A program made the position numbers and the translations under genes. 64,000 nucleotides of DNA from Leptodactylus fallax (taxonomy: Eukaryota; Chordata; Amphibia; Anura; Leptodactylidae), in NCBI GenBank assembly GCA_947044405.1, contig CAMRHE010000506.1:864001-928000 (forward strand), read 5' to 3'. Shown here piece after piece: positions 12,833 to 25,414 of this stretch. A model generated the notes under the pieces. The model worked only from the letters and a program-made list of their open reading frames with translations, was not told the DNA's origin and searched no databases. The stretch's first letter is position 1. Each line of letters opens with the position of its first letter.

Positions 12833-14473
12833 CTTCCCAAATTTGGGACTTGTAAAATAAACAGGATGAAGTGCATAGAGAGGATAGGGGTCCTGTTAGT
12901 TTAGGATATAACAGGGTAAGTTTCCTGAGTAGGATGACCCCTTTCAGGGCAATTGACATACTGTCCAATAAGAGACTAATAAGGACAGATAGAGAGATGG
13001 AATGACAATTGTATCAATGGAAACAAGCATCAAGACATCTGAGCCATGGTAAGACCGTTTCTTCACTGATCCATCTCAATGACGCTATTTTCCATTATCC
13101 ACTCCTATGTCTGGTTATGACATAACTCACCACGCTAAAGGGTGTGGTCTCTAACTGCGGTATCTAAAAATATCAAAAATAAATACTAGTTGCATAAAAT
13201 AGCCAAAAAATACTACAGTAAAGTATGATCACAAAACATCAAGCGATATAAATAGGGTTAGTACGTAAGCAATCAATGTAGAAACATCTCCAGCACCGGT
13301 GATAAATATAGGAGGAAGGAACGTCTTGGGGAGGTGGAAACTGAGGGCGTTCACAGGTAATAAATATTCAGGGATAAACAAAAATTGTACTATAAAGTCA
13401 AAAAATATTTTTAATATGAATCTTCAAAAATGTGCTTGGAAAGAATTCTTTCCTGGACAAGTTTCTGCCACAAGACCCCGAGATATCTTCTCATTGGTTT
13501 GTTTTTGTTTATCGTGAGCTTCCATAGTAACAAAGGGAAGCCAACAAATTAGGTCTGAAGGGTAAGGTCATCTCCATGGTGACCTAGGAGAATTATTGTT
13601 TAGATTTTTCCTTCAAGGGCAATTAGGAAAGGTAAAATAAATAAAATTGGGAATATTTTTAACTTTGAGACTCGGGGAGTAATACATAAATATGAACCAA
13701 CACCTCGACAGACTCGTGATTGAGCAGTAATATATTTGGCGCTTGGTAAATAAATATTGAAGAGAGAAGGAACCGGTGTATTTTTCCCCAACATTCTTAC
13801 TTAAGATGATTTATGAAGTACTGTAAGAACACTGTTACGTTAGAAAAGGTTTTTTTTTTTTTTGCAAAATCGAGGAGCTTCACCTATGAGTTTAGCATAA
13901 ATAGACAATAAATTTCACAATCCATGAGCAGATGAACATGTACTTTCTCCTGACTTGACCTCCTTCAATGTGGCTTGTAGTATATTTGAAGCTCGAAGTC
14001 AATGGTTATTTTATCCTTGGAGCTAGAAAATAACTATGTTGGCCTCTGCCACAACCAGGTCTTTGTAAGGGGAACAATGGGTCTTATGTATCAAAAGTGT
14101 CTGCGAGGGGAAAAATTCATAATTCATAATAAAATTAAGAAATTAAGAAAATTGGATTGTGATTATCTGATAACTAAGCAGACATTTTCTTCAAGAAATT
14201 TTTTTATGTCTTCTAAAAATTAGCTAAAAATGACTTAATGACTGGTGTTATGACCCTACAGAACTGTTTTTGACTCTAAGGCCGAGGACTCATTTGGCAT
14301 ACACATCGTGGCAAAAACCGCAGCGTTTTACAGTCCCTACAGTCTAGCGAATCCCATCCACACATTGCAGAAAAATGCTCGCAGCGGAAATGCTGCATTT
14401 ACAAAACTGCCGCGTTTTTGTAAATCCCAGCATGTCAATTATACCTATGGAAACGCCGGCGGTTTCTCTATAG
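12833..14473. other. No gene recognised
   Basis: There is no supported gene. From about 14281 a repeat rich in AAAACCGC/AAAACGCC begins. It resumes after the hAT insertion (15905-16040, with GCAGTGCTTTTTCGCC), so the hAT element appears to have landed in an older dispersed repeat. Confidence 0.4.
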
Positions 14474-15904
14474 CAGTGATGGCAAACCTATGACACGCGT
14501 GTCACGCATCGGCAGCTACATATTGTGTTATTGCAATAAGCAGCTGTCGATACTTTTATTTACCTGTCCATACTCCTGTCCTGGCTGCCCTCCGCTGCCT
14601 CCTCTAGGCGGTGGTACACTGACGTCACGACACTGAAGAATGCCGGGACACTACATACAGCGTCCTGGCCTTCTTCAGCATCGGCAATAGTGCACCCAGG
14701 AGGTGGCAGCAGAGGGTGGCCAGGACTGGAGAGTGGACAGGTGAGTGAAAAGTATCGGCCACTACTCTGTGTGGTGGTGGGGGGGATAACAGGGGGTCAT
14801 ATACTGTGGGGGGGAGATATAAAAGGTGTCAAACTGTGTGGGGGGCCATAAATAGGGGAATCATATGCTGTGTTGGGGGGGTAAAAAGGGGTAAAAAGTG
14901 GGTCATACACTGTGTGGGGGCTAAAAAAAAGGGGGTTATATAATGTGTGATTGGCCAGAAAAAGGGAGTCATATACTGTGTTATGGGCCAGGAAGAGGGG
15001 GTCATATACTGTGTGATGGGCCAGGAAAAGGGGGTCATATACTGTGTGATGGGCCAGGAAAAGGGGGTCATATACTGTGTGATGGGCCAGGAAAAGGGGG
15101 TCATATACTGTGTGATAGGCCAGGAAAAGGGGGTCATATACTGTGTGATGGGCCAGGAAGAGGGGGTCATATACTGTGTGATGGGCCAGGAAGAGGGGGT
15201 CATATACTGTGTGATAGACCAGGAAGAGGGGGTCATATACTGTGTGATGGGCGAGGAAAAGGGGGTTATATACTGTGTGATTGGCCAGAAAAAGGGAGTC
15301 ATATACTGTGTGATGGACCAGGAAGAGGGGGGGTCATATACTGTGTGATGGGCAAGGAAAAGGGGGTCATATACTGTGTGATGGGCCTGGACAAGGGAGT
15401 CATATACTGTGTGATGGGCCAGGAAGAGGGGGGGTCATATACTGTGTTATGGGCCAGGAAAAGGGGGTTATATACTGTGTGATGGACCAGGAAGAGGGGG
15501 TCATATACTGTGTGATGGGCCAGGAAGAGGGGGTCATATACTGTGTGATGGGCCAGGAAGAGGGGGGTCATATACTGTGTGATGGGCCAGGAAAAGGGGG
15601 TTATATACTGTGTGATGGACCAGGAAGAGGGGGTCATATACTGTGTGATGGGCCAGGAAGAGGGGGGTCATATACTGATTGATGGGCCAGGAAAAGGGGG
15701 GTTATATACTGTGTGATGGACCAGGAAAAGGGGGTCATACACTGTGTGATAGGCCAGAAATACATATAATACAAATACATATATCAAAAATAATAACAAA
15801 TATAACAAAATTATGGATATTTTTGGATGTGACACACCACCCGACTTAAGCTAGGTTTTTTTTACGAATTTTGATACCCGAGCTTAAAAGGTTAGCCATC
15901 ACTA
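14474..15904. mobile_element. hAT-type MITE enlarged by an internal minisatellite
   Basis: The ends are inverted: CAGTGATGGCAAACCT on the left and AGGTTAGCCATCACTA on the right. Flanking 8-bp target duplications are CTCTATAG (14466-14473) and CCCTATAG (15905-15912), one mismatch apart. Both traits fit the hAT superfamily. The interior holds a GC-rich segment (14560-14760), a G-run-rich transition (14780-14935), a 33-bp tandem array to about 15765 and an AT-rich tail. No transposase is present. A second copy of its right two-thirds follows in the tandem duplication, ending at 17363. Confidence 0.75.
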
Positions 15905-16137
15905 CCCTATAGGTATAATTGAAGCAGAAGTTCGCAGAGGAAAACTCTATGGACTTTCTATAAAAAGCACTACGGGAAAAAACGCAATGCATTTTCAGCG
16001 CGGTTTTTCCCGCAGTGCTTTTTCGCCTTAGCCTAAAGAGGATTTAAGAGAAATCATAGGTTTAACATTAGCTCATGGCTAGTGTCATGTCCTGGGCTCA
16101 GGAAGAAGTGTTTGACTTAAAGGGGTCTTCTGGGATT
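14676..16137. repeat. Tandem segmental duplication, unit 1 (1462 bp)
   Basis: The unit begins CAGCATCGGCAATAG and ends TCTTCTGGGATT, immediately followed by unit 2 starting with the same bases. Reading both by eye, I find one substitution (14898 region, GTGGG against CTGGG) and five single-base run-length differences. The unit spans the hAT interior, its right end and downstream flank. Confidence 0.9.
14935..15765. repeat. 33-bp minisatellite array, about 25 units (copy 1)
   Basis: The unit core is AGGGGGTCATATACTGTGTG followed by ATGGGCCAGGAA, with variants (GATAG, TTATG, run lengths of 5-7 G). The period is 33-35 bp. Because 33 is a multiple of 3 and the unit lacks stops in several frames, long frames open on both strands; these are artefacts of periodicity. 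Confidence 0.95.
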
Positions 16138-17596
16138 CAGCATCGGCAATAGTGCACCCAGGAGGTGGCAGCAGAGGGTGGCCAGGACTGGAGAGTGGAC
16201 AGGTGAGTGAAAAGTATCGGCCACTACTCTGTGTGGTGGTGGGGGGGATAACAGGGGGTCATATACTGTGGGGGGGAGATATAAAAGGTGTCAAACTGTG
16301 TGGGGGGCCATAAATAGGGGAATCATATGCTGTGTTGGGGGGGTAAAAAGGGGTAAAAACTGGGTCATACACTGTGTGGGGGCTAAAAAAAGGGGGTTAT
16401 ATAATGTGTGATTGGCCAGAAAAAGGGAGTCATATACTGTGTTATGGGCCAGGAAGAGGGGGTCATATACTGTGTGATGGGCCAGGAAAAGGGGGTCATA
16501 TACTGTGTGATGGGCCAGGAAAAGGGGGTCATATACTGTGTGATGGGCCAGGAAAAGGGGGTCATATACTGTGTGATAGGCCAGGAAAAGGGGGTCATAT
16601 ACTGTGTGATGGGCCAGGAAGAGGGGGTCATATACTGTGTGATGGGCCAGGAAGAGGGGGTCATATACTGTGTGATAGACCAGGAAGAGGGGGTCATATA
16701 CTGTGTGATGGGCGAGGAAAAGGGGGTTATATACTGTGTGATTGGCCAGAAAAAGGGAGTCATATACTGTGTGATGGACCAGGAAGAGGGGGGTCATATA
16801 CTGTGTGATGGGCAAGGAAAAGGGGGTCATATACTGTGTGATGGGCCTGGACAAGGGAGTCATATACTGTGTGATGGGCCAGGAAGAGGGGGGTCATATA
16901 CTGTGTTATGGGCCAGGAAAAGGGGGTTATATACTGTGTGATGGACCAGGAAGAGGGGGTCATATACTGTGTGATGGGCCAGGAAGAGGGGGTCATATAC
17001 TGTGTGATGGGCCAGGAAGAGGGGGGGTCATATACTGTGTGATGGGCCAGGAAAAGGGGGTTATATACTGTGTGATGGACCAGGAAGAGGGGGTCATATA
17101 CTGTGTGATGGGCCAGGAAGAGGGGGGTCATATACTGATTGATGGGCCAGGAAAAGGGGGTTATATACTGTGTGATGGACCAGGAAAAGGGGGTCATACA
17201 CTGTGTGATAGGCCAGAAATACATATAATACAAATACATATATCAAAAATAATAACAAATATAACAAAATTATGGATATTTTTGGATGTGACACACCACC
17301 CGACTTAAGCTAGGTTTTTTTTACGAATTTTGATACCCGAGCTTAAAAGGTTAGCCATCACTACCCTATAGGTATAATTGAAGCAGAAGTTCGCAGAGGA
17401 AAACTCTATGGACTTTCTATAAAAAGCACTACGGGAAAAAACGCAATGCATTTTCAGCGCGGTTTTTCCCGCAGTGCTTTTTCGCCTTAGCCTAAAGAGG
17501 ATTTAAGAGAAATCATAGGTTTAACATTAGCTCATGGCTAGTGTCATGTCCTGGGCTCAGGAAGAAGTGTTTGACTTAAAGGGGTCTTCTGGGATT
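16138..17596. repeat. Tandem segmental duplication, unit 2 (1459 bp)
   Basis: This is a near-identical copy of 14676-16137. After GGGATT (17591-17596) the sequence continues into the intact TTTTTTAACTGATGGCC of a TTAAAGGGG MITE end, so the right flank is the ancestral one. The junction between units has only a TT microhomology with the upstream flank. Confidence 0.9.
16397..17221. repeat. 33-bp minisatellite array, about 25 units (copy 2)
   Basis: The same unit order as copy 1 is seen, including the rare variants (TTATGGGCC, GGGCCTGGACAAGGGAG, ACTGATTGATGG). The whole array was therefore duplicated as a block and did not expand independently. Confidence 0.95.
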
Positions 17597-18129
17597 TTTT
17601 TAACTGATGGCCTATCCTTAGTCTAAGTCATCAATTGAAAATCTGTGGGAGTCCGACATCTGGAATTCCAGTGGATGAGCTGCTCCGCTTAACGTGTGAT
17701 GTCTCGTTCATTGGTCATTAGGTCCATGTTTACTCTCAAAGCTCTTTATCTTATGCAACTGATTCCAAAATATGCCAAGTCAAGATGAAGTAGTATTACA
17801 GCTGCAATGCCTATACCTACAATGTTTCTACTGAATCATACTTAGATCACCATATGATACTTACTGTTATAGTGTTATCTGATCAAATGTAGGACAAATA
17901 TTATTTCCTTCTGTGGTTTTCTCTGTTTCTAATTCTTATCAAACCTGAGCATTCTCACTGAGGTCTCATGGGATATGCTGCTCTCTTGTACGCCATCACA
18001 GTGCAGGGGAGAGAACTCTTGTAGAAATTCGAGGACATTACTTTGAAGGCTGAGATGGGGCCCTCTTGGATGTGCAAGACACATAAAAAAAAAATTGAAA
18101 AACAAAATATCACTGACCAAAACTATGTA
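17597..18129. other. No gene recognised; TTAA-MITE left end at the start
   Basis: TTAAAGGGGTCTTCTGGGAT (from 17577) continuing to TTTTTAACTGATGGCCTATC is the left end of a TTAA-type frog MITE. No matching right end was found. The rest to 18129 is unassigned. Confidence 0.4.
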
Positions 18130-19390
18130 ATGTTTTATTGTATTTCTTTCACTCATTGACAATAAAACACTGCACCAAGAATGAGGTGTTGGAATGGAAT
18201 GAAACTTTCAATATGTGAATGTAATAATGATATGTGTAAGTAGTTACAATATTACAGTGAAAGGAAGCTCTAGCACCTTGTTGGGCCCCTCTAGCCTGGA
18301 TACAAGATGAGATATAGCTGGGCGTGGAGGCATACAATTTCCATATGGTATTCTGTGCCAACATTTGTTGCAGCTGGGTCTGTAGATCTTGCACACTTGT
18401 AGGTTGCTGAAAGTGGTATCTCAGCTGGTCCCATAAATACTCAATTGGCAATAAATCTGCGACCAGGTAGTCCAAGGAAGACATCGCAGAGACATTCCTG
18501 GGAAACACTTGCTGTGTGTGGGTGAGCATTATCCTACAGAAAAATGACAGCTGGAAGCCCTGCCATAAGAGACAACACATGAGGCCGCAGGATGTCCTGC
18601 ACACATTGCTGAGATGTTAGTGTCCCTCGTATCACTACTAGGGGAGACCAGCTGTTGTATGCAATAGGTCCCCAGATCATCACACCAGCAGTTGGCCCAG
18701 TGTGTCGCTTCATAGCAAAGGCAGGATTGAAGCACTTACCATGAGGCCTCCATACTGAAACCAAACCAAATCCAATTTAGACGATATGATTCCAGTCCAT
18801 AACAGGTCTCTTGGTCTCCAGGTTTCTTGTTCATGATGACACAAGTACAAATGGAATCGATGGTGGCTGCCTGTCAATAGCAGAACATGCAATGTGCACT
18901 ATGGCTCCAAATTCCCTTCAGCTAAGTGCCTAGAAATGGTCTGGGTGGAGACAGGAGTGTGTAATGATGGTGTCACCTGTGTCTAGATGGTGGACAAGGA
19001 AACTGGAAGCTGCTTGTGCTTGTTGACAGAAAAACGATCCTCCCTACTGGTGGTCTATCTGGGCCGTCTGTAACCTTTTTGCCGTGTGTGTGCCCTATGT
19101 AACCACCGCTCCCAACTCCTCCTAGTAAAATAACCATCCTGCTTCTCTCAGTCTCTCAAAGTTGGTCAAGGGGTCAAAATGTCTTTGAGTGCATTGCAGA
19201 ACTGTTGACATCTCTCACCAAGAGGTACACTACCCAAAATTAGCCTCTAAAAGCCTTTTGATAGCGCAGTAGGGCATATACCTTTATGCCCTCCTGGTCA
19301 AGACCCAGCGTCTAATCGGACCACACCTGTATCGTTGACATAACTCCATGCCAAGTTTTGCAGTAATCCAACATTTCTATCTGGGTGCGT
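18130..19390 (-). mobile_element. Decayed Tc1/mariner element
   Basis: Minus-strand fragments in different frames match a Tc1-like transposase in order. Near 19080-19020 there is TTSREDRF, from the N-terminal DNA-binding part. Near 18765-18600 there is VWRPHGKCFNPAF, followed by KRHTGPTAGVMIWG and then QDILRPHVLSLMAGLPAVIF. Near 18530 a DNA-PHT motif around the second catalytic Asp is present, and near 18450 LPIEYLWDQL holds the catalytic Glu region. It ends with a C-terminal SCIQARG near 18295. Stops and frameshifts are many, so it is not functional. I could not define terminal inverted repeats, so the limits are approximate. Confidence 0.7.
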
Positions 19391-20309
19391 TATTTTTTGG
19401 GGGGAGCAGTGGTGCATAAAAAATATGAAAAAGAAAGAAAAGAAAGGACAATGCTGCCTGTTCTTTGCAGGTATGGCTGAAAGATAGATTTCTGCTTACA
19501 AAGCAATAGTGGAGGCAATGAAGTGTCATGTAACGTCCTCCTCTGGGTAACAGCGGCATGCATAGTGGGGCTCTATCATTTCCTTTTGGAATTTTCAGAA
19601 TTTTTGTAAAACTATGAAGCCAAAATATGATCCAATCTTTATATAACAAAAAGGCAATAAAATGAAATATGTTTTGCATTATCTATAGTGATAAAAGTGA
19701 TCCAACATGGTATGTGTTTTTCTGAAAAAGTATGTGACCTTCTGCTTCATCTTATGAATGTCGGTTGCTTTCTAGAATGACCATCTGCTTCAGGGCCAGC
19801 CAACTTTTCTATTGGATTTTGCCTTAAAGCGTATTATCACTTTTGCAGATGTCTCTCCTCACTCTGTGTCCATGGACTATTACCAAAAAAGTAATAGCTT
19901 TAGAGAGTGTTTTAGATAAATCAGGAAACTATGAATATTTTTATTTATTGGCTTTTTCCATGATACAATCTAATTGAAACCATTGTACGATAGGTAACAA
20001 AAATTTTGCATTGCAAACACCAAAACAATAAGGACATATTGACATGCACGAGATTTATTGGCTAAATTTCCTGTGTGTCTTGCAGAAATCCATTCACGTG
20101 CTGCAGAAATAACCTCATTTCGATGTAATAAACTGATTTTCTGTTGCAGAAATGTATATAACAAATCTGAAGTGTGTGAATAGGTTCCAAAATAGAGAAT
20201 AAACAGACAGGGTTTACTCATACACTTAAGGGTATATAGGTGTTGTATACAGTACTCTGGTGTATTTTACACATAAGAGGGACACTATAAAATAGGGCTA
20301 CTGTATTTA
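19391..20309. other. No gene recognised
   Basis: There is no recognisable gene or repeat boundary. A short G run follows ATTTTTTG near 19391-19402. Confidence 0.4.
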
Positions 20310-20718
20310 TGGCGGAATCCCTTGGATGCTGCGGTCATGTTTGACCGCGGCATCCAAGTTGTTAATACCACGGATCGGTTATGAAGCAGGGTGTCAGGTG
20401 TCAGTTACAGCTAATACCCTGCTCCATAACCAATCGGGGGATTTAACACCTTGGATGCTGCGGTCAAACATGCCGTGTGCGCTCGCGAAGGGGTTAAAGG
20501 GATGTGACATCACAGGGCTGGCTGCTGATTGGCTGCTCGCATGGCATTGTGGGTAATTCCGCATTCCCAGAGTTCCTTGCCCCATGTAGAGCAGCCATTT
20601 TGAATGAAATGTGAATTATTACCATGAAGCGTGAGGAAATTCGGATTCAATAGGAATAGAATAGTTTCTAAAATTCGGATCGAATTCCACTTCTGTAACT
20701 TCGATTCGCTCATCTGTA
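20310..20718. mobile_element. hAT-type MITE, TAGAGATGAGC family, right half
   Basis: The right end ATTCGGATCGAATTCCACTT followed by TTCGATTCGCTCATCTGTA matches the complete element at 31090-31499. The interior contains CTTGGATGCTGCGGTCATG, as in that copy, and an inverted repeat of it. The left terminus is not found, so the left limit is approximate. Confidence 0.5.
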
Positions 20719-21654
20719 ATTGGGAGTTTTAGAGACCTTCCCTCTCCATGTTCATCGCACATGCACTGCTTGGCTGAGCCGAGTGTGCATGTTTATGGGA
20801 ATGCCTGATGACAGCCAAGCTACAGTTTATGGCTGCCTTATTAGTACAAATGTAGCAAAGCTTAACTTGGATCTGATAACTTGCTGCAAGTTAAAGTTTG
20901 CTGGAACAATACATTTAACTCTTTAACCATAAAGCTAAACTTAGCTACCTCTGTATTTTATTTCAACTCTCTCCTTTCCAAAGCTCACTGTTTAGTGGGA
21001 ACAATGCTCCTATCCATGCCTGGGATAAACACGTCTATCCTAAAATAAAATGGTAATAATATAAGGGTCGACTAGATGGTCCAGGGGTCTTTTTCTGCCA
21101 TCTGTCTTCTATGTTCATATGTTTCTATCCACTACAGGGCACAATGTTTCTAACTTCTATTTCCTTGAAGCTTCTTTTTTATTATATAAAATTGACTATG
21201 ATGTGAAATGCAGTTTATGACTTTTCCTTCCGGGGACAAGATAAAATTCTATCCATTTAGGGAATTGACCTTAATTTGATTTCTATTTGGTTTGGGGTAT
21301 TTCTGTGCAATGTTACTGAATTTCCTCTAAGGGCTCAAACAAACCACGGAACCTCAAATAAAAGTATTTCCCCTGCGGTGACTCCAGTGTGCTACACGGT
21401 GAGCAGAAGTTCAGCACCTGCCATTACATTTTAATTTCCCAGACTTGCAGTGAGGAATGTATGTAGTATATAGGACCTTCTGTATTACTGTAGGTGCTTC
21501 CAGTACGTGATCGAATATGTTGTGTCCATTTAGCACAATTCACTATGACTGCTACAATCGGACCTCCAGTGCTTCTTTAAAAGTCTCAAGTAAGACGAAC
21601 TGCCTATTAATGGGAGTCTCTGGGTCGGCTGATATCTCTAACCATGTTTCCAGG
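20719..21654. other. No gene recognised
   Basis: Unassigned sequence without a coding or RNA signal I can support. Confidence 0.4.
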
Positions 21655-22890
21655 GTCTTTAACCCTTTAACGACACAGACTAGTTTGTACGTTAATGCTC
21701 GGTGGCTTTTTTTTCATATCCCGTCTAACTATATTATTTTTCTGTCCACACAGCTATGTGAGGGCTTAGTCTTTGTGTGACGAGTTGTCCTTTCATTTAC
21801 CACCATTTTGGGTACATATAGTTTTCATTAGCTTTTATTTATGTTGTTTGGGGGTCCATGTGAAATAACACACAATTCTATCATAATTTTTTGCATTTTG
21901 TTTTATGACATTCACTCAGCATTAAAAATGACATGGCAGCTTTGTCCATCAGGTCATTATAATTATGGCAATACCATATTTATATTGGTGTTTATTACGT
22001 TTTACCACTTTTACAAATAAAACGTCATTTTTTGAAAATTAAGGATTTTCCTGGGGTCACCGTATTCTGATGCCTATAACTTTTTTACTATGCTGTTGAC
22101 GGAGATATGTCAGGACTCTATTTGCGGGACAAGTTGTATTTTTTATTGATACCAATGTTTTGGTATGAATGACTTTTTGATCACTTTTTATTGTTATTTT
22201 TGGGGGAAAGCAAAGTGACCAAAATACATTAATTTGCGCATTGCGGTATATTTTTTTTATGGCATACACCATATGGGATAAATAACAATATTTTTGGATA
22301 GTGGGGGCTTATACACACGTGGGGATACCTAACATGTTTGTTTATTTATTTTTGATTATATTATATATTTTATAAATATAAAGGTGTTTTTTTTTAACTT
22401 TTTGTTATTTGTTTATTTTTTCACTTTTTAGGAGACTTGAAGCTGGGATCTCAGATCCCTTGAGCAATGTCCTGCAATACATAGTATTTCAGAACATCGC
22501 ACAGTAGTTCCTATGGGAACTGTGCATAGACAGTCAGAAGGCCGTGGCCCGGCCTCCTGGCTACCATGGCAATCCCTCGGAGCCTGCGATCTTATCGCAG
22601 GGGGTCTGAGGGGTGACAAGGGGGACATTTTACCTCCAGACCCCCTGGATACCGTGATCGCTATTGATCACAGCATCCAGGGGGTTAATCTGCCAGAGCC
22701 AGAGAATCTTTCGACTCCAGCGGCTGGTCCTTGTCCTTGGCTGTGTAACAGCTGACAGCAGGCTGTAATGCCGCAGGTACAGTTTTCTGTGCCCGCGGCA
22801 TTACAGCACCTTACTATTACTGAGCTGAGTGTTAACCATATGCTCAGCTCAACGTAATAGAATGGTGCAGAGCGTTAAGGGGTTAATGAT
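21655..22890 (+). repeat. Long AT-rich unclassified frog repeat, copy 2
   Basis: It starts near TTTAACCCTTTAACGACAC and contains GAGGGCTTAGTCTTTGTGTG, TTGCGGGACAAGTTGTATTT and ACCAATGTTTTGGTATGAA. It then has a GC-rich end with inverted TACCGTGATCGC / GATCACAGCATCC near 22650-22680 and finishes at GTTAAGGGGTTAATG. The same segments appear, in either orientation, at 32505-34330 and 35343-36310. It is non-coding. Confidence 0.6.
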
Positions 22891-24859
22891 TTAGGCATTG
22901 ACTTACCTATAGGTGGCACTAAACAGTTTTCATTCTTCTTGAGGAGAGCTAATTTGCATACTTTTTTTCCCCAGGAAACATTGCGAGTAAGATTTAATAC
23001 AACAGCTGCAGTAGATCTTCTCAAGGAGAAACGGTACCACTTGCAAGAATATGGTCCTGGAGGTCATGTATCACATGTTGTGTTAGTAATCTGATACTTG
23101 TATTAAAAAATACAAAAAAAAAATACAAAAATTACTGTTTTTTATATCCAGCATTTCTTCAGCGCCTTTGAAGTAACACAAATGATTGCTGGAATCAGGG
23201 CCAGCTCCGGGTTTATGTAGACAGGTGGGTGACAGAGGTACATGTGGCCTCTACTTACCTTGGCAATGACATTGACAAACATTTGTAATGTGCTTTTCCC
23301 ACACAAGGGACTGAAAGCACAAGGAGCGTTGTGGAGTAGGGGAGTTAGTGGCGGCCATACAGGTGCTCATCCCCAATACCCAAAGGACTAGTTGTTTTTA
23401 TGGCCTTAGTTTGATAAACATAGACCTTGTTGACCCAGATGGCCTTACCACCTAAAGTTGCCGAAACAATGAAGCTGGCCTTGGTGAGAATGATATGCTT
23501 ACAAAAATATGTTATGTTTTGGGAGATACAAGAAGGTGCAAAAGTTTTAGGCAGATGTGAAAAAAATGCTTTGTAAGAATTCTTTAAATAATAGAAGTGG
23601 TAATAGTTTAATTTGTCAATGTCACGGGTCATTAGTATCAAAAGTGCAAACCCCTTTAAGGTAGCAACATGCATCAGATAGCTGTCAGCTGCGTCTATAC
23701 CTCTAGGCCCCTATGATCACATATATGTTCTGTTTAGGGAGAGGGGTGTAAACTAACAACAGATAACTTCGGGATGACTTGTCTTCCTTAAGATCAAAAG
23801 GATCAGTCATATTAAAATCCAACAGCCAGATCATCATAGGCGAGAAGTTAGACAACCATCATACACAGATGATTGGCCAAACGTGTCGAAATCGGTCAAT
23901 TCGGCCGCCTGCCATCTAATGTGTATGCCTACCTCCTCCAGTCTTGGATAGAGTATATAGCAGCTAATGAAAGTGTTGACTGTATGGATATAGAGGAGGG
24001 GAACATGTTCCAATAAGGGATACAAATACATAACTCAATGTCTATTTTAGGAATTTAACAAACTACATTATTTGGTGGATTTACGTCATAGTTTCTACAC
24101 CCCAATATATAATACAATATACAAAGCTGGTGAAAATATTCCCATGGACGTAAAATTCCTCCGACATTCCTCAAATGTCATCACAGATCTAAGATTTACG
24201 AATCCATATGACAGGTCCCTGTTGTATTTCAGTGTCATATGCCTGCGTAATGTGAAAAGTGAGGACCGAATACATATATGGCATGCACAGGGTCATTGAC
24301 TGAGGGCAGAGGATACATCTGTATGCAAATACCATCCATGTCTTCTCCAATGACATCATTCCTACCATTGTTTATGGGACAGAGTGTCTGACATGTAACA
24401 TATACTGTACTATCCTCATTCGCCATGGTACATACCATGCTATGGAATATATTATTATTGTTATTACTGCTCCAACCATGAGAAACTCAACAAGACAGAC
24501 GGTATAAGAAACACGCAGAATTACGAGAAGGAAGGAGGCATGACATGACAATTCTTACATTCCTCCGCCGCTTCCAGCAAATTACCTTCATTACATTTCC
24601 CTCAGGATGTATAGAAAATGTTCTAACAAAATAATGAAATTCATTACACAAAAGTGTCATTCCACTGAACTCAGTGTTGGGATATATTGGGCACTCCGGA
24701 GGATATTATTCTGAGGGTCTACTATCAGCTATAGTCTAAGAACCAAGTAGCCAGAGCTAGCTATATGAAGGCGCCACACACAGCAAATATGCTGCGGAAT
24801 TTCCATCAGAGAAATTTAGATATGTGTACCTTGCAAGGCCCCAAAGCAAAAACCACCCA
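22891..24859. other. No gene recognised; repeat fragments at 23534 and 23763
   Basis: The stretch is mostly unassigned. Positions 23534-23621 carry a Tc1-type terminal repeat fragment (CAAAAGTTTTAGGCAGATGT). Positions 23763-23900 are a diverged copy of a repeat also seen at 53837 and 56362 (GACTTGTCTTCCTTAAGATC, GATGATTGGCCAAACG). No exon is supported. Confidence 0.4.
23534..23621 (+). mobile_element. Tc1-type terminal repeat fragment
   Basis: GTGCAAAAGTTTTAGGCAG, then an AAAAAAATGCTTTGTAAGAA segment, matches the terminal repeat of the deleted Tc1 at 56415-56953 and the fragment at 34769-34834. No partner end was found nearby. Confidence 0.6.
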
Positions 24860-25189
24860 AAAACAGACAGACAGATATATGATTAAATAGACTGATAATT
24901 AGATCAATAGATAGATAATAGGATGGATAGATAGACAGATACCAAAAAAAGAGAGCAGTACCTAACAAAACAGAAGGCTGGGTGCAGGTCCCATTGTCCA
25001 AACTCAACGACTGTATAGCAAAATCCAAAAATATAGGCAGCAAGGGACTTTGTACTGGGCTAATAAAGGTAGATATATAGTGCTGCCTATTTTTTTGGAT
25101 TTGGATACATAGGTTAGATAGATAGATAATTAGATAAATAATTTATAGACCAATTAATTGATAATTAGATCGATAGATAACTAGATAGG

Positions 25190-25222
<33 letters not shown>

Positions 25223-25258
25223 GATAGATAGATAACTAGATGGATGGATAGACAGATA

Positions 25259-25310
<52 letters not shown>

Positions 25311-25382
25311 GAAAAAAGAAAGAAATATAGATAATTAGATAGAACGATAATTAGATAAATAATTAGATAGATAGATAGATAG

Positions 25383-25414
<32 letters not shown>
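24860..25414. repeat. Compound (GATA)n/(GAAA)n microsatellite
   Basis: It consists of interrupted TAGA/GATA repeats with a GAAA block at 25180-25205, and its longest pure tract is near 25260-25310. A 22-bp inverted pair lies in the first part (AATCCAAAAATATAGGCAGC near 25022 opposite GCTGCCTATTTTTTTGGATT near 25082). The tract resumes at about 25600 and again beyond the Tc1 element at 27294. Confidence 0.9.

Noticed and set aside
14829..17308. Many overlapping open frames of 100-190 codons on both strands with 11-residue repeats.
   Set aside because: They come from a 33-bp unit without stops; both strands and several frames are open together, there is no domain, start context or non-repeat part, and the array lies inside a MITE.
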